Program-made: the position numbers and the translations under genes
Part shown: piece after piece, positions 26,704 through 35,222 of the stretch
How positions within the stretch are numbered: the first letter of the stretch is position 1
Layout: every line of letters starts with the position of its first letter
From: Demequina sp. NBRC 110055
GTDB taxonomy: Bacteria; Actinomycetota; Actinomycetes; Actinomycetales; Demequinaceae
Assembly: GCF_002090135.1 (NCBI RefSeq)
Contig: NZ_BBRL01000006.1
Span: 62,001 to 126,000 of the forward strand
Direction: 5' to 3'
DNA: 64,000 bases
The notes under the pieces: generated by a model
Seen by the model: only the letters and a program-made list of their open reading frames with translations
What the model was told of the DNA's origin: nothing
Database searches by the model: none

Positions 26704-26946
26704 CTACTCGGGAAGGCGGGGGCGTCGTTGCGGACGCGGCGGCACCTGCTTCGCGGCGACGATCGCATTGACGGGGATGCGCGCGACTCCGCGCACACCG
26801 TCGACCACGACCTCCTGATCGTCCGCGCCGAGAAGCTCGCCGAGTGCGTCCGTGGCCTCGCCGGTGGCGATCAGGTAGCGCACCACCACGCGCGCCCCGG
26901 GTGCTGGAAGGCGGATCAGCCCCTGGCGAGCACTCTGGTCAACCAT
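26704..26946 (-). CDS. Small protein equal to the SH3-like N-terminal domain of Rv0428c-type GNAT acetyltransferases; possible remnant
   Basis: 80 residues from ATG 26946. The sequence LPAPGARVVVRYLIATGEATDALGELLGADDQEVVVDGVRGVARIPVNAIVAAK matches the N-terminal SH3-like domain that precedes the acetyltransferase fold in Rv0428c-like GNAT proteins; no acetyltransferase domain follows, only a PPRPQRRPRLPE tail and a stop. It may be a free-standing small protein or the surviving 5' part of a gene. It faces away from another 5' remnant 53 bp upstream. Confidence 0.6.
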   Translation of the reverse strand: MVDQSARQGLIRLPAPGARVVVRYLIATGEATDALGELLGADDQEVVVDGVRGVARIPVNAIVAAKQVPPRPQRRPRLPE

Positions 26947-26999
26947 GCCCCCATCCTCGCAGACGGGGCTCCCGTAGCACCCACGGCCAGGGTTTCGCC

Positions 27000-27128
27000 G
27001 TGACCGCACTGATCGACGACCTGCGCCGCTGGCCCGACATCGAGGTCCCCGGCCTGGTCGCCGTCGACACCACCGCACCGGTGATTCTGAACGAGTCCGC
27101 CTTCGTCACGCCACACCGCAGTGAGTGA
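27000..27128 (+). pseudogene. 5' remnant of an rlmG/rsmC-like methyltransferase gene
   Basis: From GTG 27000 the frame encodes 42 residues, with LRRWPDIEVPGLVAVD and VILNESAF. These match the N-terminus of the intact methyltransferase at 35223 (LRRWPDVEAPGLVAVD, LILDESAD), with roughly three quarters of bases identical by eye, and then stop. The rest of the gene is missing. It is therefore a diverged paralogue or a displaced original copy, not a recent duplication. Confidence 0.7.
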
Positions 27129-27158
27129 CGCAATTGCCTCACGCCACGTCTTGCTCGC

Positions 27159-27164
27159 TACCAT
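27159..27164 (+). promoter_or_regulatory. -10 element TACCAT of the TetR gene at 27171
   Basis: TACCAT, then 6 nt, then ATG 27171. A TTGCCT 19 nt further upstream (27134-27139) is a possible -35. Confidence 0.5.
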
Positions 27165-27170
27165 GACGGC

Positions 27171-27842
27171 ATGGCAGACGGTGCGGGATCAGGGCTCCGT
27201 GCCGACGCCGAACGGAACCGCCTCCGGCTCCTCGGCGCGGCCCAGGAGCTCTTCGCCGAGCGTGGTTTGGACGTGTCGATGCGGCAGATTGCCCTCCACG
27301 CTGGCGTAGGGGAACCGACGTTGAGGCGAAGGTTTCCGACCAAGGAAACTCTTATCGCGGCAGCCTTTCAGGCCAAGATCACCTCCTACGCCGAGACGGC
27401 CGAACACGCATTGCGCGAGGTTAACCCGTGGGACGGGTTCACCAGTTTCGTGCGCGCGTTGACAGCGATGCAGCTCGGCGACCGTGGGTTCGCTGATGTG
27501 CTCACGATGACCTTTCCGCCATCCTTGCGCGCGGAGAGCGAGCGACGCCGCGCGTACGCGGCGCTGTCAGCGCTGGTCACGAGGGCGCAAGACGCGGACG
27601 CGCTGCGGAAGGACTTTACTCCCGAGGATGTCGTGCTGATCCTCATGGCGCATGCAGGCGTGGTCGCCGGGGCAGGCCCCCTGGCACCCGTGATGTCGGC
27701 GCGGCTCGTGGAGTATTTCTTGGAAGCCTTCGCGGCACCCGGCGCTCGTCGTCTGCCCGCCGCACCGTCGCCTGCTCAGACATACCGGGCGATGCTTCGT
27801 CTCCACGGTGGCGCTAGCTCCAGCGCCACCGAGCCGAGCTGA
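27171..27842 (+). CDS. TetR/AcrR-family transcriptional regulator
   Basis: 223 residues. The DNA-binding domain is at the N-terminus: LRLLGAAQELFAERGLDVSMRQIALHAGVGEPTLRRRFPTKETLIAAAF (about 18-66). The ligand domain (from about 80) is of the common AefR-like type; the ligand is unknown. It is convergent with the GH3 glucosidase gene and separated by a strong hairpin, so it does not share that operon; its target is unclear. Confidence 0.85.
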   Translation: MADGAGSGLRADAERNRLRLLGAAQELFAERGLDVSMRQIALHAGVGEPTLRRRFPTKETLIAAAFQAKITSYAETAEHALREVNPWDGFTSFVRALTAMQLGDRGFADVLTMTFPPSLRAESERRRAYAALSALVTRAQDADALRKDFTPEDVVLILMAHAGVVAGAGPLAPVMSARLVEYFLEAFAAPGARRLPAAPSPAQTYRAMLRLHGGASSSATEPS

Positions 27843-27944
27843 GCGCCACGACAGGTCGCCAGCGCGCCTCGCTTGTACGCCGCGTCGGGGCATGGTGAAT
27901 GGCGCAACCGGCAGTGCCGGCCGCTGGCGCCTCACACGAACACA

Positions 27945-27978
27945 TCCCGTGCCGCCCGGTGTTACGGGCGGCACGGGA
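27945..27978. terminator. 14-bp hairpin between convergent TetR and GH3 genes
   Basis: TCCCGTGCCGCCCG (27945-27958) pairs perfectly with 27965-27978 around loop GTGTTA. It sits between two gene ends that point at each other, so it can serve both. Confidence 0.7.
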
Positions 27979-28076
27979 CGTGGAGCGGTGTCTACTCAGC
28001 GCGTGTCGCGTATCGAAGGCCCGCAGGCCGCCGTCCCCGCCCGAGTACGCACCCCACACGTAGGTGAGCTGTCGCG

Positions 28077-29909
28077 TTACTCGCCCGCACCCTGCGGACC
28101 ACGCGCATCGAGTTCGAGGCCGTGCCCGAACGTGAACAGCGGATCCGCCGTGTCGAAGGGCACGTCGGGACGGTTCGCCTCCACGGCGTGCATGCTCGAG
28201 GGGACATCGAACGGGAGCTTGCCGAGAGGGGTAGCGTCGCCCACGACGACATCGAGCACTGCGGAGGCATCCGAACCCCAGTTGGCCACAATCGCCGCGA
28301 CGTCCTCGACGAAGGGCGTGAGAATCGCGGGCCGGTCCAGGTAGAGGTCGACAACGGTCGGCACCTGCGCTGCGACTTCTTTCACGTGCGCGATCATCTC
28401 ATCCGGAAATTCGAGCGATCCGTTGTGGAAGAAGTTTTCAAAGGTCGTCGACCGCTGTTCGTACGGTGCCTGAATGCGCAGCACGGCGATCTCTGCTTCT
28501 GCCGGGTCGCTGACAACTGTGCCGTACAGCCGGGCAATCTCGGCGTCGATGCCCTCGACATAGATGCGGCGTCCGCGTCCCGTCGGCAAGACGGCGCTGC
28601 CGTCGACCTCGCGGTTCGTCAACACGGCGATAGCCGCCCGCTGTGCAGCCAACCCTGCCGAGACGAACTCCGGAGATCCCACAATCTGCGCCGCGCGTTC
28701 AGGGTCGACGTGTCGGTTCTCGAAGAGCCCGAGGACGAACTTTTCACGCAGGATGCGCCGCGCAGAAACATCGATGCGCTCCTCCGAGATCTCTCCCGCT
28801 TGAACAATGTCCACGAGCAGGTCGGGGCAGGCCTCACCGCCGAACTGGTCGACGCCTGCGTTCAGGATCTTGATCATGCGCTCGCGCCGCGAGAGGTGCT
28901 CGACTCCCCACGCGCGCGCAGGGAAGGGTTCGCCGAAGGCTTCGGCGTCGGTGATGAGGCCCCAGTCCGTGCACACGAGCCCGTCGAATCCGTAGCGATC
29001 GCGCAGAATCCCGGTGATGACCGACTTGTTGAAACCGAAACCGACCTCTTCGTATTCGGTGCCGACGGGCATGCCGTAGTAGGGCATGATCTGGCTCGTA
29101 CCGGCCTCAAGCGCCGCCTCGAACGGCTTCAGATGAGTCTCGAAGGCACCACCCGGGTAGACCTGCTCGCGGCCGTGCGGGAAGTGAGGGTCCTCGCCGT
29201 CCTTCTGAGCGCCACCGCCGGGGAAATGCTTCGTCATCGTTGCGACCGAGTGGGCATCCAGGGCGTCTCCCTGGAATCCGCGGACATATGCGGCGCCAAG
29301 ACGCGAGGTCAGCTCCGGATCCTCGCCGAAGGTCTGGAGCGCACGGCTCCAGCGGGGATCCGTGGCGAGGTCCACCTGGGGATGGAGCGCAACGCGGATA
29401 CCCACGGCGAGATACTCCTGACGCGCAATCTCGGCGAACCGCTGCACCAGGGCCTCGTCTCCGACTGCCGCGAGTCCCATCGTCTCCGGCCAAACAGAGA
29501 ACGATCCGGCCTGTAGCGATGCCAGCGGGTTGTCGTCACTTGACGAGTGGCGAGGATCCGACGAAATGGTGACGGGGATCTGGAGCCTGGACTGGGCGGC
29601 GAGGTCCTGGATCCGGTTGTGCCAGATCGCGATGTCGCGCGGCTGCTGTCCCCCGCCCAGCAGGTTGAAGTGATTCATCGCACGGCCGTTGACATACTCA
29701 TCCGTGGACGGGATGCCCATGCTCGAGTCAGCGCCGGAGAGGCCGCCGCCCTCCCCCACCATGATCATGGCGTGGAAGAAGAGTCCAGCCTTCTCCTCCA
29801 GCGTCATCTGGCCCAGAAGGATCTCGACCCTCTCCTCCACGGGAAGAGAGGCATCAAGATAGCGGCGGTCGACCCCGTCGGTCGATACGTCGGCGTGGTG
29901 CGTGGTCAT
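28077..29909 (-). CDS. Glycoside hydrolase family 3 beta-glucosidase-type enzyme
   Basis: 610 residues. The (beta/alpha)8 domain has LEEKAGLFFH, HPQVDLATDPRWSRALQTFGEDP, TKHFPGGG and the nucleophile Asp in GFDGLVCTDWG (about 313); the second alpha/beta sandwich domain spans about 400-600. No signal peptide, so it works in the cytoplasm on imported oligosaccharides. It is translationally coupled (ATGA overlap 29906-29909) to the MFS permease upstream, implying uptake and cleavage of one beta-glucoside-type sugar. Closest GH3 relatives cleave beta-glucosides or beta-xylosides; the exact specificity is not readable here. Confidence 0.88.
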   Translation of the reverse strand: MTTHHADVSTDGVDRRYLDASLPVEERVEILLGQMTLEEKAGLFFHAMIMVGEGGGLSGADSSMGIPSTDEYVNGRAMNHFNLLGGGQQPRDIAIWHNRIQDLAAQSRLQIPVTISSDPRHSSSDDNPLASLQAGSFSVWPETMGLAAVGDEALVQRFAEIARQEYLAVGIRVALHPQVDLATDPRWSRALQTFGEDPELTSRLGAAYVRGFQGDALDAHSVATMTKHFPGGGAQKDGEDPHFPHGREQVYPGGAFETHLKPFEAALEAGTSQIMPYYGMPVGTEYEEVGFGFNKSVITGILRDRYGFDGLVCTDWGLITDAEAFGEPFPARAWGVEHLSRRERMIKILNAGVDQFGGEACPDLLVDIVQAGEISEERIDVSARRILREKFVLGLFENRHVDPERAAQIVGSPEFVSAGLAAQRAAIAVLTNREVDGSAVLPTGRGRRIYVEGIDAEIARLYGTVVSDPAEAEIAVLRIQAPYEQRSTTFENFFHNGSLEFPDEMIAHVKEVAAQVPTVVDLYLDRPAILTPFVEDVAAIVANWGSDASAVLDVVVGDATPLGKLPFDVPSSMHAVEANRPDVPFDTADPLFTFGHGLELDARGPQGAGE

Positions 29910-31192
29910 CGGACTCCCTTGATCTGGTAGACGAGGATGGCGCCGGCAAGCGTCACGACGGCGCCGGCAAGGTAGAAGAGTGCGTACCCGCCCAGCGCGG
30001 TACCTGCACCCGCGGCGATGACGACGGGTGCAATCAACGGGGCAATGGAGCCCGGCAACGCCGCGGCGATGTTGAGAACGCCGAGGTCCTTGGCGGCGTC
30101 CTTTTCGTCGGGTAGCACCTGCGTGGCCAAGGCGAGATCAACCGACAGGAACGAACCGGCTCCAAGCCCGATAATGCCCTGGCCCACGACGACGATCATC
30201 GGTGCGGGTGCGAACGCGACGACGACCAGGCCGACGACGATGACGAGGCCAGCAATGGTGACGAACGGTCGCCGACGCCCAATGCGGTCGGAAATCGCTC
30301 CACCCAACGGACCCGAGATAGCCATGGCTCCGAAGGAAACAATGTTGGACAGCAACACGATTTGGATCGCGGCGTCCTCAGCAAGGTCGAATCGGTCGGT
30401 GAGGTAGAAGGGCAGGAACGTCGCCACGCCCGCGTATCCGAACATGATCAGGAACTTGGTGAGCCACGTCCACCCAAAGTCGCGGTACTTCACCGGGTTG
30501 AACACGAACGATCCGAGGAATTCCTTCCAGTCGTAGCGCTCCACGGGACCCGTGTGCTGTCGGTCGCGTAGGACAACCGCGAAGCCGATGAGGAGAATTG
30601 CCGCGATCGCGCCGGGCACCACGAAGCGGCTGAAGTCGTCGTTGAGCACGCTCACAAGAACGCTTCCGCCGAGGATGCCTAGCGGCGTCATCAGGCCGAT
30701 GAGACCCGAGACCTTACCTCGACCATCGACGGGCACCTGGTCGGGAACCGTGCCGAAGAGCGCGGCGAGCACTCCATTCAGGGCCACCTGCACCACCGAC
30801 CAGCCGATGAACACCATCCAGACCTCAGTGGCTGCTCCGATGAGCGCGAACGCCGCCAGCGCGGCCAGCGCACCGCCCACGATCCACGGCCGACGCCGGC
30901 CAAACCGCGAGGTCGTGCGATCGGACAGTCGGCCCACAAGCGGGTTGGCGATCACCGCGAAGAACGAGCCGATGCCCATCACCAATCCGAGGGTGACGGT
31001 CGCCTCCGCCTGCGTGTCGGTGATGCGGGTCATCTTGAACGCCATCGACACCAGCACCGGCGTGAGCAGCGCCAAGTACACGCCGAACGTTCCGCCGGCG
31101 AGGCCGACGACGTACGACGCGCGAGTGCGCGTGGGCTCGCCTTCGGGCGAGGTGGCCGGTGTCTTCTGCGGCGGGGCGGCTGACTCTGACAT
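29906..31192 (-). CDS. MFS permease (sugar-type, SLC45/GPH-like)
   Basis: 428 residues with twelve hydrophobic segments. PLVGRLSDRTTSRFGRRRPWIVGG (about 85-108) is the MFS loop 2-3 signature in the form seen in sucrose/glycoside permeases, and IGRRRPFVTIAG repeats it in the second half. AGGAG lies before ATG 31192. First gene of the operon with the GH3 enzyme and divergent from the tandem TetR gene, which is the natural candidate repressor. Confidence 0.85.
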   Translation of the reverse strand: MSESAAPPQKTPATSPEGEPTRTRASYVVGLAGGTFGVYLALLTPVLVSMAFKMTRITDTQAEATVTLGLVMGIGSFFAVIANPLVGRLSDRTTSRFGRRRPWIVGGALAALAAFALIGAATEVWMVFIGWSVVQVALNGVLAALFGTVPDQVPVDGRGKVSGLIGLMTPLGILGGSVLVSVLNDDFSRFVVPGAIAAILLIGFAVVLRDRQHTGPVERYDWKEFLGSFVFNPVKYRDFGWTWLTKFLIMFGYAGVATFLPFYLTDRFDLAEDAAIQIVLLSNIVSFGAMAISGPLGGAISDRIGRRRPFVTIAGLVIVVGLVVVAFAPAPMIVVVGQGIIGLGAGSFLSVDLALATQVLPDEKDAAKDLGVLNIAAALPGSIAPLIAPVVIAAGAGTALGGYALFYLAGAVVTLAGAILVYQIKGVR

Positions 31193-31361
31193 GTTGTCTC
31201 CTTTGACGTGAAGGATGGCGCTCCTCTGTGCGCAGCGCCACTGTACACGGAATTAGACCGATTGGTACGCAAACATGGTCCACGCGGTACACGCCGAGCA
31301 GTGTTACACGCCGTGCGACTCCTGGATGAGATGATGGGCGCTGGTCGGGAGGAACTCAGAC
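31193..31361. promoter_or_regulatory. Divergent promoter region of the MFS-GH3 operon and tandem TetR gene
   Basis: 169 bp, visibly AT-richer than its neighbours. It holds the AAGGAG site of the permease gene and GGGAGG before the TetR ATG. Short inverted elements (ACCGATTGGT, TGTACA) near 31241-31266 are possible TetR sites but weak. I cannot assign -10 boxes with confidence. Confidence 0.4.
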
Positions 31362-32654
31362 ATGACCGAGGCAACACCCTCGTTAGCGCCTGCGCTGCGC
31401 AACGGAGATCGGCGAGCACGGGCGGCCGCCGACACTCGGCGACGGATCGTAGAGGCGGCGCAGAAGCTGTTCGTTCAGCGCGGATACCAGGCAGTATCTT
31501 TGCGCGACATCGCTGGTGAAGCCGGCGTGGCACACCCCACTGTGCTGCGGCACTACGCCAACAAGTCAGAGCTCCTCGAGGCTGTGGTGACCGCCGTCGA
31601 GGGAGCGCTCCCCGTCGGTCCGGCCACGCCCCGACTCGACGACATTGTGGCCGTCGCCCGCAACCACGCGTCCACTCCCGGATACACCGCGCTCTTCTCG
31701 TCACTCGCCGGCCTCGCGGCGAACACCCAGAGCCCTCACCTGGAGCGATTCCGCGATCGGTACGCGCTCGCGCGCACCTTGACCGCTCAAGCGCTCGTCC
31801 CGCTTCGCGAGGCGGGAACCGTCGCCGACACCCACGGTGAGGCGACGCGGCTTAACGCCGCCTGGGACGGGCTCCAAATCATGTCGCTCTACGTTCCCGA
31901 GATGGTCGACGTCGCACGGGAACTCGCCGACAGGGTGGCGCGCCTACAGGGAACGCCGCCTGAGACCGTCGCTCTTGCGCGCCCGTCGCAGCGCACGGAC
32001 GGTATCGCGCCCACGCCAGCGCTCCCCACCGGCTACGCGTCCGGTCGCGCCCAACGGGAGCATCTCATCGAGCGAGCTACCGACCTGTTCTCTCGAGAGG
32101 GCTACCACGCCACGTCGCTGCGCGACCTTGCGAGCTTCGCCGGCGTTTCCAAGACCGCGGTGCTCCACCATTTCGGGTCGAAGGAAAACCTCTTACTGCA
32201 GGTGCTCCAGCGCCGCGACGAGCTTGTGCGTGGACGCTACGGCAATGTCGACGATGCGCCCGCCGAGCAATTGCGCGCCCTGTCCGCCGGCGCACGCGCG
32301 GACGCACGCGATACCCCCGGCCTGGTGAGGCTGTACGTTCGCCTGTCGACCGAATCTGCCACGCCCGGACACCCGGCGCATGATTTTTTCGCCGAGCGCT
32401 ACCGCAGCAGCATCGATGCCGTCGCACGCCTGGTAGATGCCGCCGCCGGCTCCGGGCCGTCCGGAACCTCACGCGCCCGCCATGAAGCCATCTGGCTACT
32501 CGCCCTCTGGGACGGCCTGCAAATCCAGTGGCTGTATGACCCCGCCCGGGTGGACATTGGCGATCATCTCGAGGCGCATATCGATGCGCTGTGTCATACG
32601 CTGCCCCGGCAGGCCGATGACACTCAACCCGCGACGCACGACCACGCACCCTAG
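31362..32654 (+). CDS. Tandem double-TetR regulator (two complete TetR units in one chain)
   Basis: 430 residues, twice the usual size. Unit 1: RRRIVEAAQKLFVQRGYQAVSLRDIAGEAGVAHPTVLRHYANKSELLEAVV (about 26-76). Unit 2: REHLIERATDLFSREGYHATSLRDLASFAGVSKTAVLHHFGSKENLLLQVL (about 230-280), each followed by its own ligand/dimer domain ending in the similar WDGLQIMSLYVPEMVD and WDGLQIQWLYDPARVD. This looks like an internal duplication and fusion, so a single chain could act as the two-fold dimer. Divergent from the MFS-GH3 operon. GGGAGGAAC precedes ATG 31362. Confidence 0.88.
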   Translation: MTEATPSLAPALRNGDRRARAAADTRRRIVEAAQKLFVQRGYQAVSLRDIAGEAGVAHPTVLRHYANKSELLEAVVTAVEGALPVGPATPRLDDIVAVARNHASTPGYTALFSSLAGLAANTQSPHLERFRDRYALARTLTAQALVPLREAGTVADTHGEATRLNAAWDGLQIMSLYVPEMVDVARELADRVARLQGTPPETVALARPSQRTDGIAPTPALPTGYASGRAQREHLIERATDLFSREGYHATSLRDLASFAGVSKTAVLHHFGSKENLLLQVLQRRDELVRGRYGNVDDAPAEQLRALSAGARADARDTPGLVRLYVRLSTESATPGHPAHDFFAERYRSSIDAVARLVDAAAGSGPSGTSRARHEAIWLLALWDGLQIQWLYDPARVDIGDHLEAHIDALCHTLPRQADDTQPATHDHAP

Positions 32655-32808
32655 CGGCGAGTCGCACCGACGACAGTCCACCCGGCACCCCGCGCGGCGC
32701 TAGCCACGCCCCGTTCGTTTTCACCGCGCCGAATCGCGCGTGCCGCACCGCACCGCACCGCGCTCCCTTGCCATCTGGCCCAGGCCTCCGCGCCCGACCC
32801 GCACGGAC

Positions 32809-32830
32809 AAGTGGCTTATCTGCGTCACTT
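32809..32830 (+). promoter_or_regulatory. Possible operator upstream of the LLM operon
   Basis: AAGTG and CACTT are inverted 12 nt apart (32809-32830), overlapping a repeated CTTATC. This is the only AT-rich part of the 219-bp gap before the operon; significance is uncertain. Confidence 0.3.
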
Positions 32831-32873
32831 ATCATTGTGCGAAGGCCATCGGCGTCGAGAAGGGTTGGGTCTC

Positions 32874-33932
32874 ATGGAGATCGGTGCGTTTACATTCGCT
32901 GATATCGCGGTGCGCGGAGGCGTGCGCCCACCGCAACGCATCCCGGAACTTATCGAGGAAATCGTCCTGGCCGATGAGGTGGGGCTGGACGTTTTCGGGA
33001 TCGGAGAGCATCACCATCCCGGCTTCTCGGCTCCCGCTCCGCCCGTCATCCTTGCTGCCGCCGCGGCGCGCACGCACAGGATCCGTTTGACCAGTGCGGT
33101 CACGGTGTTGAGTTCGGACGACCCTGTGCGCGTGTTCGAACAGTTCACCGCCCTCGATCTCGTTTCGCAGGGTCGCGCGGAGGCCATGGTGGGTCGTGGC
33201 GCGTTGCTGGACTCGTTCCGACTGTTCGGCCACGATCTTCAGGACTACGACGCACTCTTCGACGAGAAACTCGACCTCCTCATCCGTCTGCGAGGCGACG
33301 AGCCAGTGACGTGGCAGGGCCGTTTCCGTCCACCGCTCGACGAGGAAGTCATCTTGCCCCGCCCAGTACAAACCCCGCTCCCGGTGTGGGTCGCGGTGGG
33401 AGGAAGCCCGAACTCTGTGATCCGCGCGGCAGCGCACGGATTGCCGATGGTGCTCGGCACCGTCGGGGGCGTTGCAGCACAGTTTGCACCGCTCGCGGAC
33501 CTCTACCGGCAGGCCCTTGACCACTACGACAAGCCGGCCCAGCCCGTGTCCATGACCCTTCATGGATTTGTCGCCGACACCTCTCAGAAGGCCGCGGACG
33601 TGTACTTCCCGGCGGACGCTGAGTTGTTCAACACCGCAGGAGCCTCGCGAGGCATCGCCGGCATGACCGCGGAGCACATGGCGGCAAAGAACGGGCCCGG
33701 ATCTACCTACGCCGTCGGATCACCCCAGGCGGTGATCGACAAGCTTCTTCATCACCACGAGGTCATCGGACACCAGCGCACCATGCTCCAGCTGGCGGTC
33801 GGTCCGCTGCCTCACGCCGACATCATGCGCGCAATCGAACTGCTTGGCACCGAGGTCGCCCCCGTGGTCCGAGCCGAAATTGCCCGCCGTGAAGGCGGCG
33901 GCGATTCAGCGACGGGCGTGGGCGCGCGATGA
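32874..33932 (+). CDS. LLM-class flavin-dependent oxidoreductase
   Basis: 352 residues. Luciferase-like barrel: MEIGAFTFAD, ADEVGLDVFGIGEHHHPGFSAP, RIRLTSAVTVLSSDDPVRVFEQFTALDLVSQGRAEAMVGRG and PLPVWVAVGGSPNSV. The close relatives in the bacterial-luciferase/alkanal monooxygenase-like group use FMNH2 or F420; the FGIGEHH stretch favours the FMN group. First gene of a three-gene ATGA-overlapping operon with an NADP-binding protein and a CxxC protein, suggesting flavin or cofactor reduction feeding this enzyme. Confidence 0.85.
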   Translation: MEIGAFTFADIAVRGGVRPPQRIPELIEEIVLADEVGLDVFGIGEHHHPGFSAPAPPVILAAAAARTHRIRLTSAVTVLSSDDPVRVFEQFTALDLVSQGRAEAMVGRGALLDSFRLFGHDLQDYDALFDEKLDLLIRLRGDEPVTWQGRFRPPLDEEVILPRPVQTPLPVWVAVGGSPNSVIRAAAHGLPMVLGTVGGVAAQFAPLADLYRQALDHYDKPAQPVSMTLHGFVADTSQKAADVYFPADAELFNTAGASRGIAGMTAEHMAAKNGPGSTYAVGSPQAVIDKLLHHHEVIGHQRTMLQLAVGPLPHADIMRAIELLGTEVAPVVRAEIARREGGGDSATGVGAR

Positions 33933-34597
33933 CCGCCCTCGCCGAGCGCACGGTGGGGATCTTCGGCGCGGGAAAGTCGGGTGTCGCGATCGCGCGCCGT
34001 GCCCTCGACGCTGGTTATGGGGTTGCGGTGGCGACGTCCGGTCCGGCCTGGCGGACGGATCTGGTCACGCGGGTCCTCACCCCGGGAGTACGAGCCGTCG
34101 ACGCCGCGGAACTCGCGAGCGTCGCTCCCATCGTGGTCTTGGCGGTGCCTCTGCGACGACTGCGAGAGCTACCACTGTCCACCTTGGCGGGACGGATCGT
34201 CGTCGACATCATGAATTATTGGGAACCCACCGATGGCGTCCTGCCCGACTTCGCTTCACGCGCTCACGCCTCAAGCCTGATCGTCCGCGCTGCCCTTCCC
34301 GCCAGCGCACGGCTGGTCAAGACGTTCAACCACATCGGCTATCACGAAATGGAGCAGCTTGCTCGACCGTCAGGCACCGTCGGTCGAGTTGCTCTCGGCG
34401 TCGCGGGAGACGATCTCGATGCGGTAGCAACGATCGCACGGTTCGTCGACGACCTCGGTTTCGATCCCGTCTCGACCGGGACGCTGGCCGATAGCCACTG
34501 TCTTCAGCCGGGATCGCCCCTCTTTGGCGCCGACATGGAACCGGCGGCCTTCCGCGAAGCGCTCTCTCAGCTCGCCTCACGGGAAGTTCCAGCATGA
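33929..34597 (+). CDS. NADPH-dependent F420 reductase-like protein
   Basis: 222 residues. N-terminal Rossmann motif VGIFGAGKSGVAIARRALDAGY (about 9-30), then VVLAVPLRRLREL and IVVDIMNYWEPTDG, and LVKTFNHIGYHEME; these match the Npdg/F420-dependent NADP reductase and related NAD(P)-binding oxidoreductase family. The motif GKS replaces the usual GxG-G-L pattern, so cofactor preference is uncertain. Coupled by ATGA to the LLM gene (33929-33932) and the next gene. Confidence 0.72.
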   Translation: MTALAERTVGIFGAGKSGVAIARRALDAGYGVAVATSGPAWRTDLVTRVLTPGVRAVDAAELASVAPIVVLAVPLRRLRELPLSTLAGRIVVDIMNYWEPTDGVLPDFASRAHASSLIVRAALPASARLVKTFNHIGYHEMEQLARPSGTVGRVALGVAGDDLDAVATIARFVDDLGFDPVSTGTLADSHCLQPGSPLFGADMEPAAFREALSQLASREVPA

Positions 34598-34896
34598 CGG
34601 CGACGGTGCAGTTCGACGTCTTCACCTCGGCATTCTGTGGCGCATGCACACGCACACGCGCCGTACTCGCTCGGGCCGCCGAGTACATCCCCGGCAGCAC
34701 CGTCGTCGAGCACCCGATCGAGACCGAGCCCGACCTCGCAGAGTCGCTGGGCATCGCCTCAACTCCGACCGTCATTGTCCGTGACTCGACCGGCGCCGAA
34801 GCCTTGAGGCTCACCGGTGTGCCCAATGTTCACCACGTTCTTGCTGCTGGAGTCAGGGTGCTTGAGCAAGCACCGCCCCATGTTCCGAGCCCCTAA
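34594..34896 (+). CDS. Thioredoxin/glutaredoxin-like CxxC protein
   Basis: 100 residues. Redox motif CGAC in SAFCGACTRTRAVL (about 15-18) and the cis-Pro in ASTPTVIV. It lacks the acidic/WCGPC surface of true thioredoxins. Third gene of the LLM operon, coupled by ATGA (34594-34597), so it may act on the oxidoreductase or its reductase. Substrate unknown. Confidence 0.75.
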   Translation: MTATVQFDVFTSAFCGACTRTRAVLARAAEYIPGSTVVEHPIETEPDLAESLGIASTPTVIVRDSTGAEALRLTGVPNVHHVLAAGVRVLEQAPPHVPSP

Positions 34897-35222
34897 TCCG
34901 CGGCCACTCGTCCTTCCCCCCGCTCCGCTTGTCCGCCGTGGGCCCTGAGGCCCCGTCCGCGATGACCGGCGGCGCCGCACGCGCGACACCAAGCGGAACG
35001 TGCGAGAGCGAGCCGGTCCTCACCGCACGTCGATCACTGCGGGTCAGCACGACGACGCGTGCCCGGCTGCCGCCAGTGCGCCACATCGGGGACTACCGCG
35101 GAGACTCGAGGCTAGGCTTCGATCGTGATCGGCTCTCATTCGCGCCTCCTGACGGCTGGCGTCCATACCCGTCCCCCGGCCTGGGCCCACACGCCGCAGC
35201 GCGTCCTTGGCGCTGTCACGCG
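34897..35222 (+). other. Leader region of the methyltransferase gene
   Basis: 326 bp with no large gene. The first 215 bp show nothing I can assign. The last part holds a leaderless promoter and a 33-codon leader ORF, described separately. Confidence 0.4.
35113..35118 (+). promoter_or_regulatory. -10 element TAGGCT upstream of the leader ORF
   Basis: TAGGCT, then 6 nt, then GTG 35125. The same geometry as the leaderless promoters elsewhere in the window. CGATC-GT-GATCG overlaps the start region. Confidence 0.4.

Noticed and set aside
27171..27842. TetR gene as repressor of the GH3-MFS operon
   Set aside because: It is convergent to, and separated by a strong hairpin from, that operon; the tandem TetR is the better candidate because it shares the divergent promoter.
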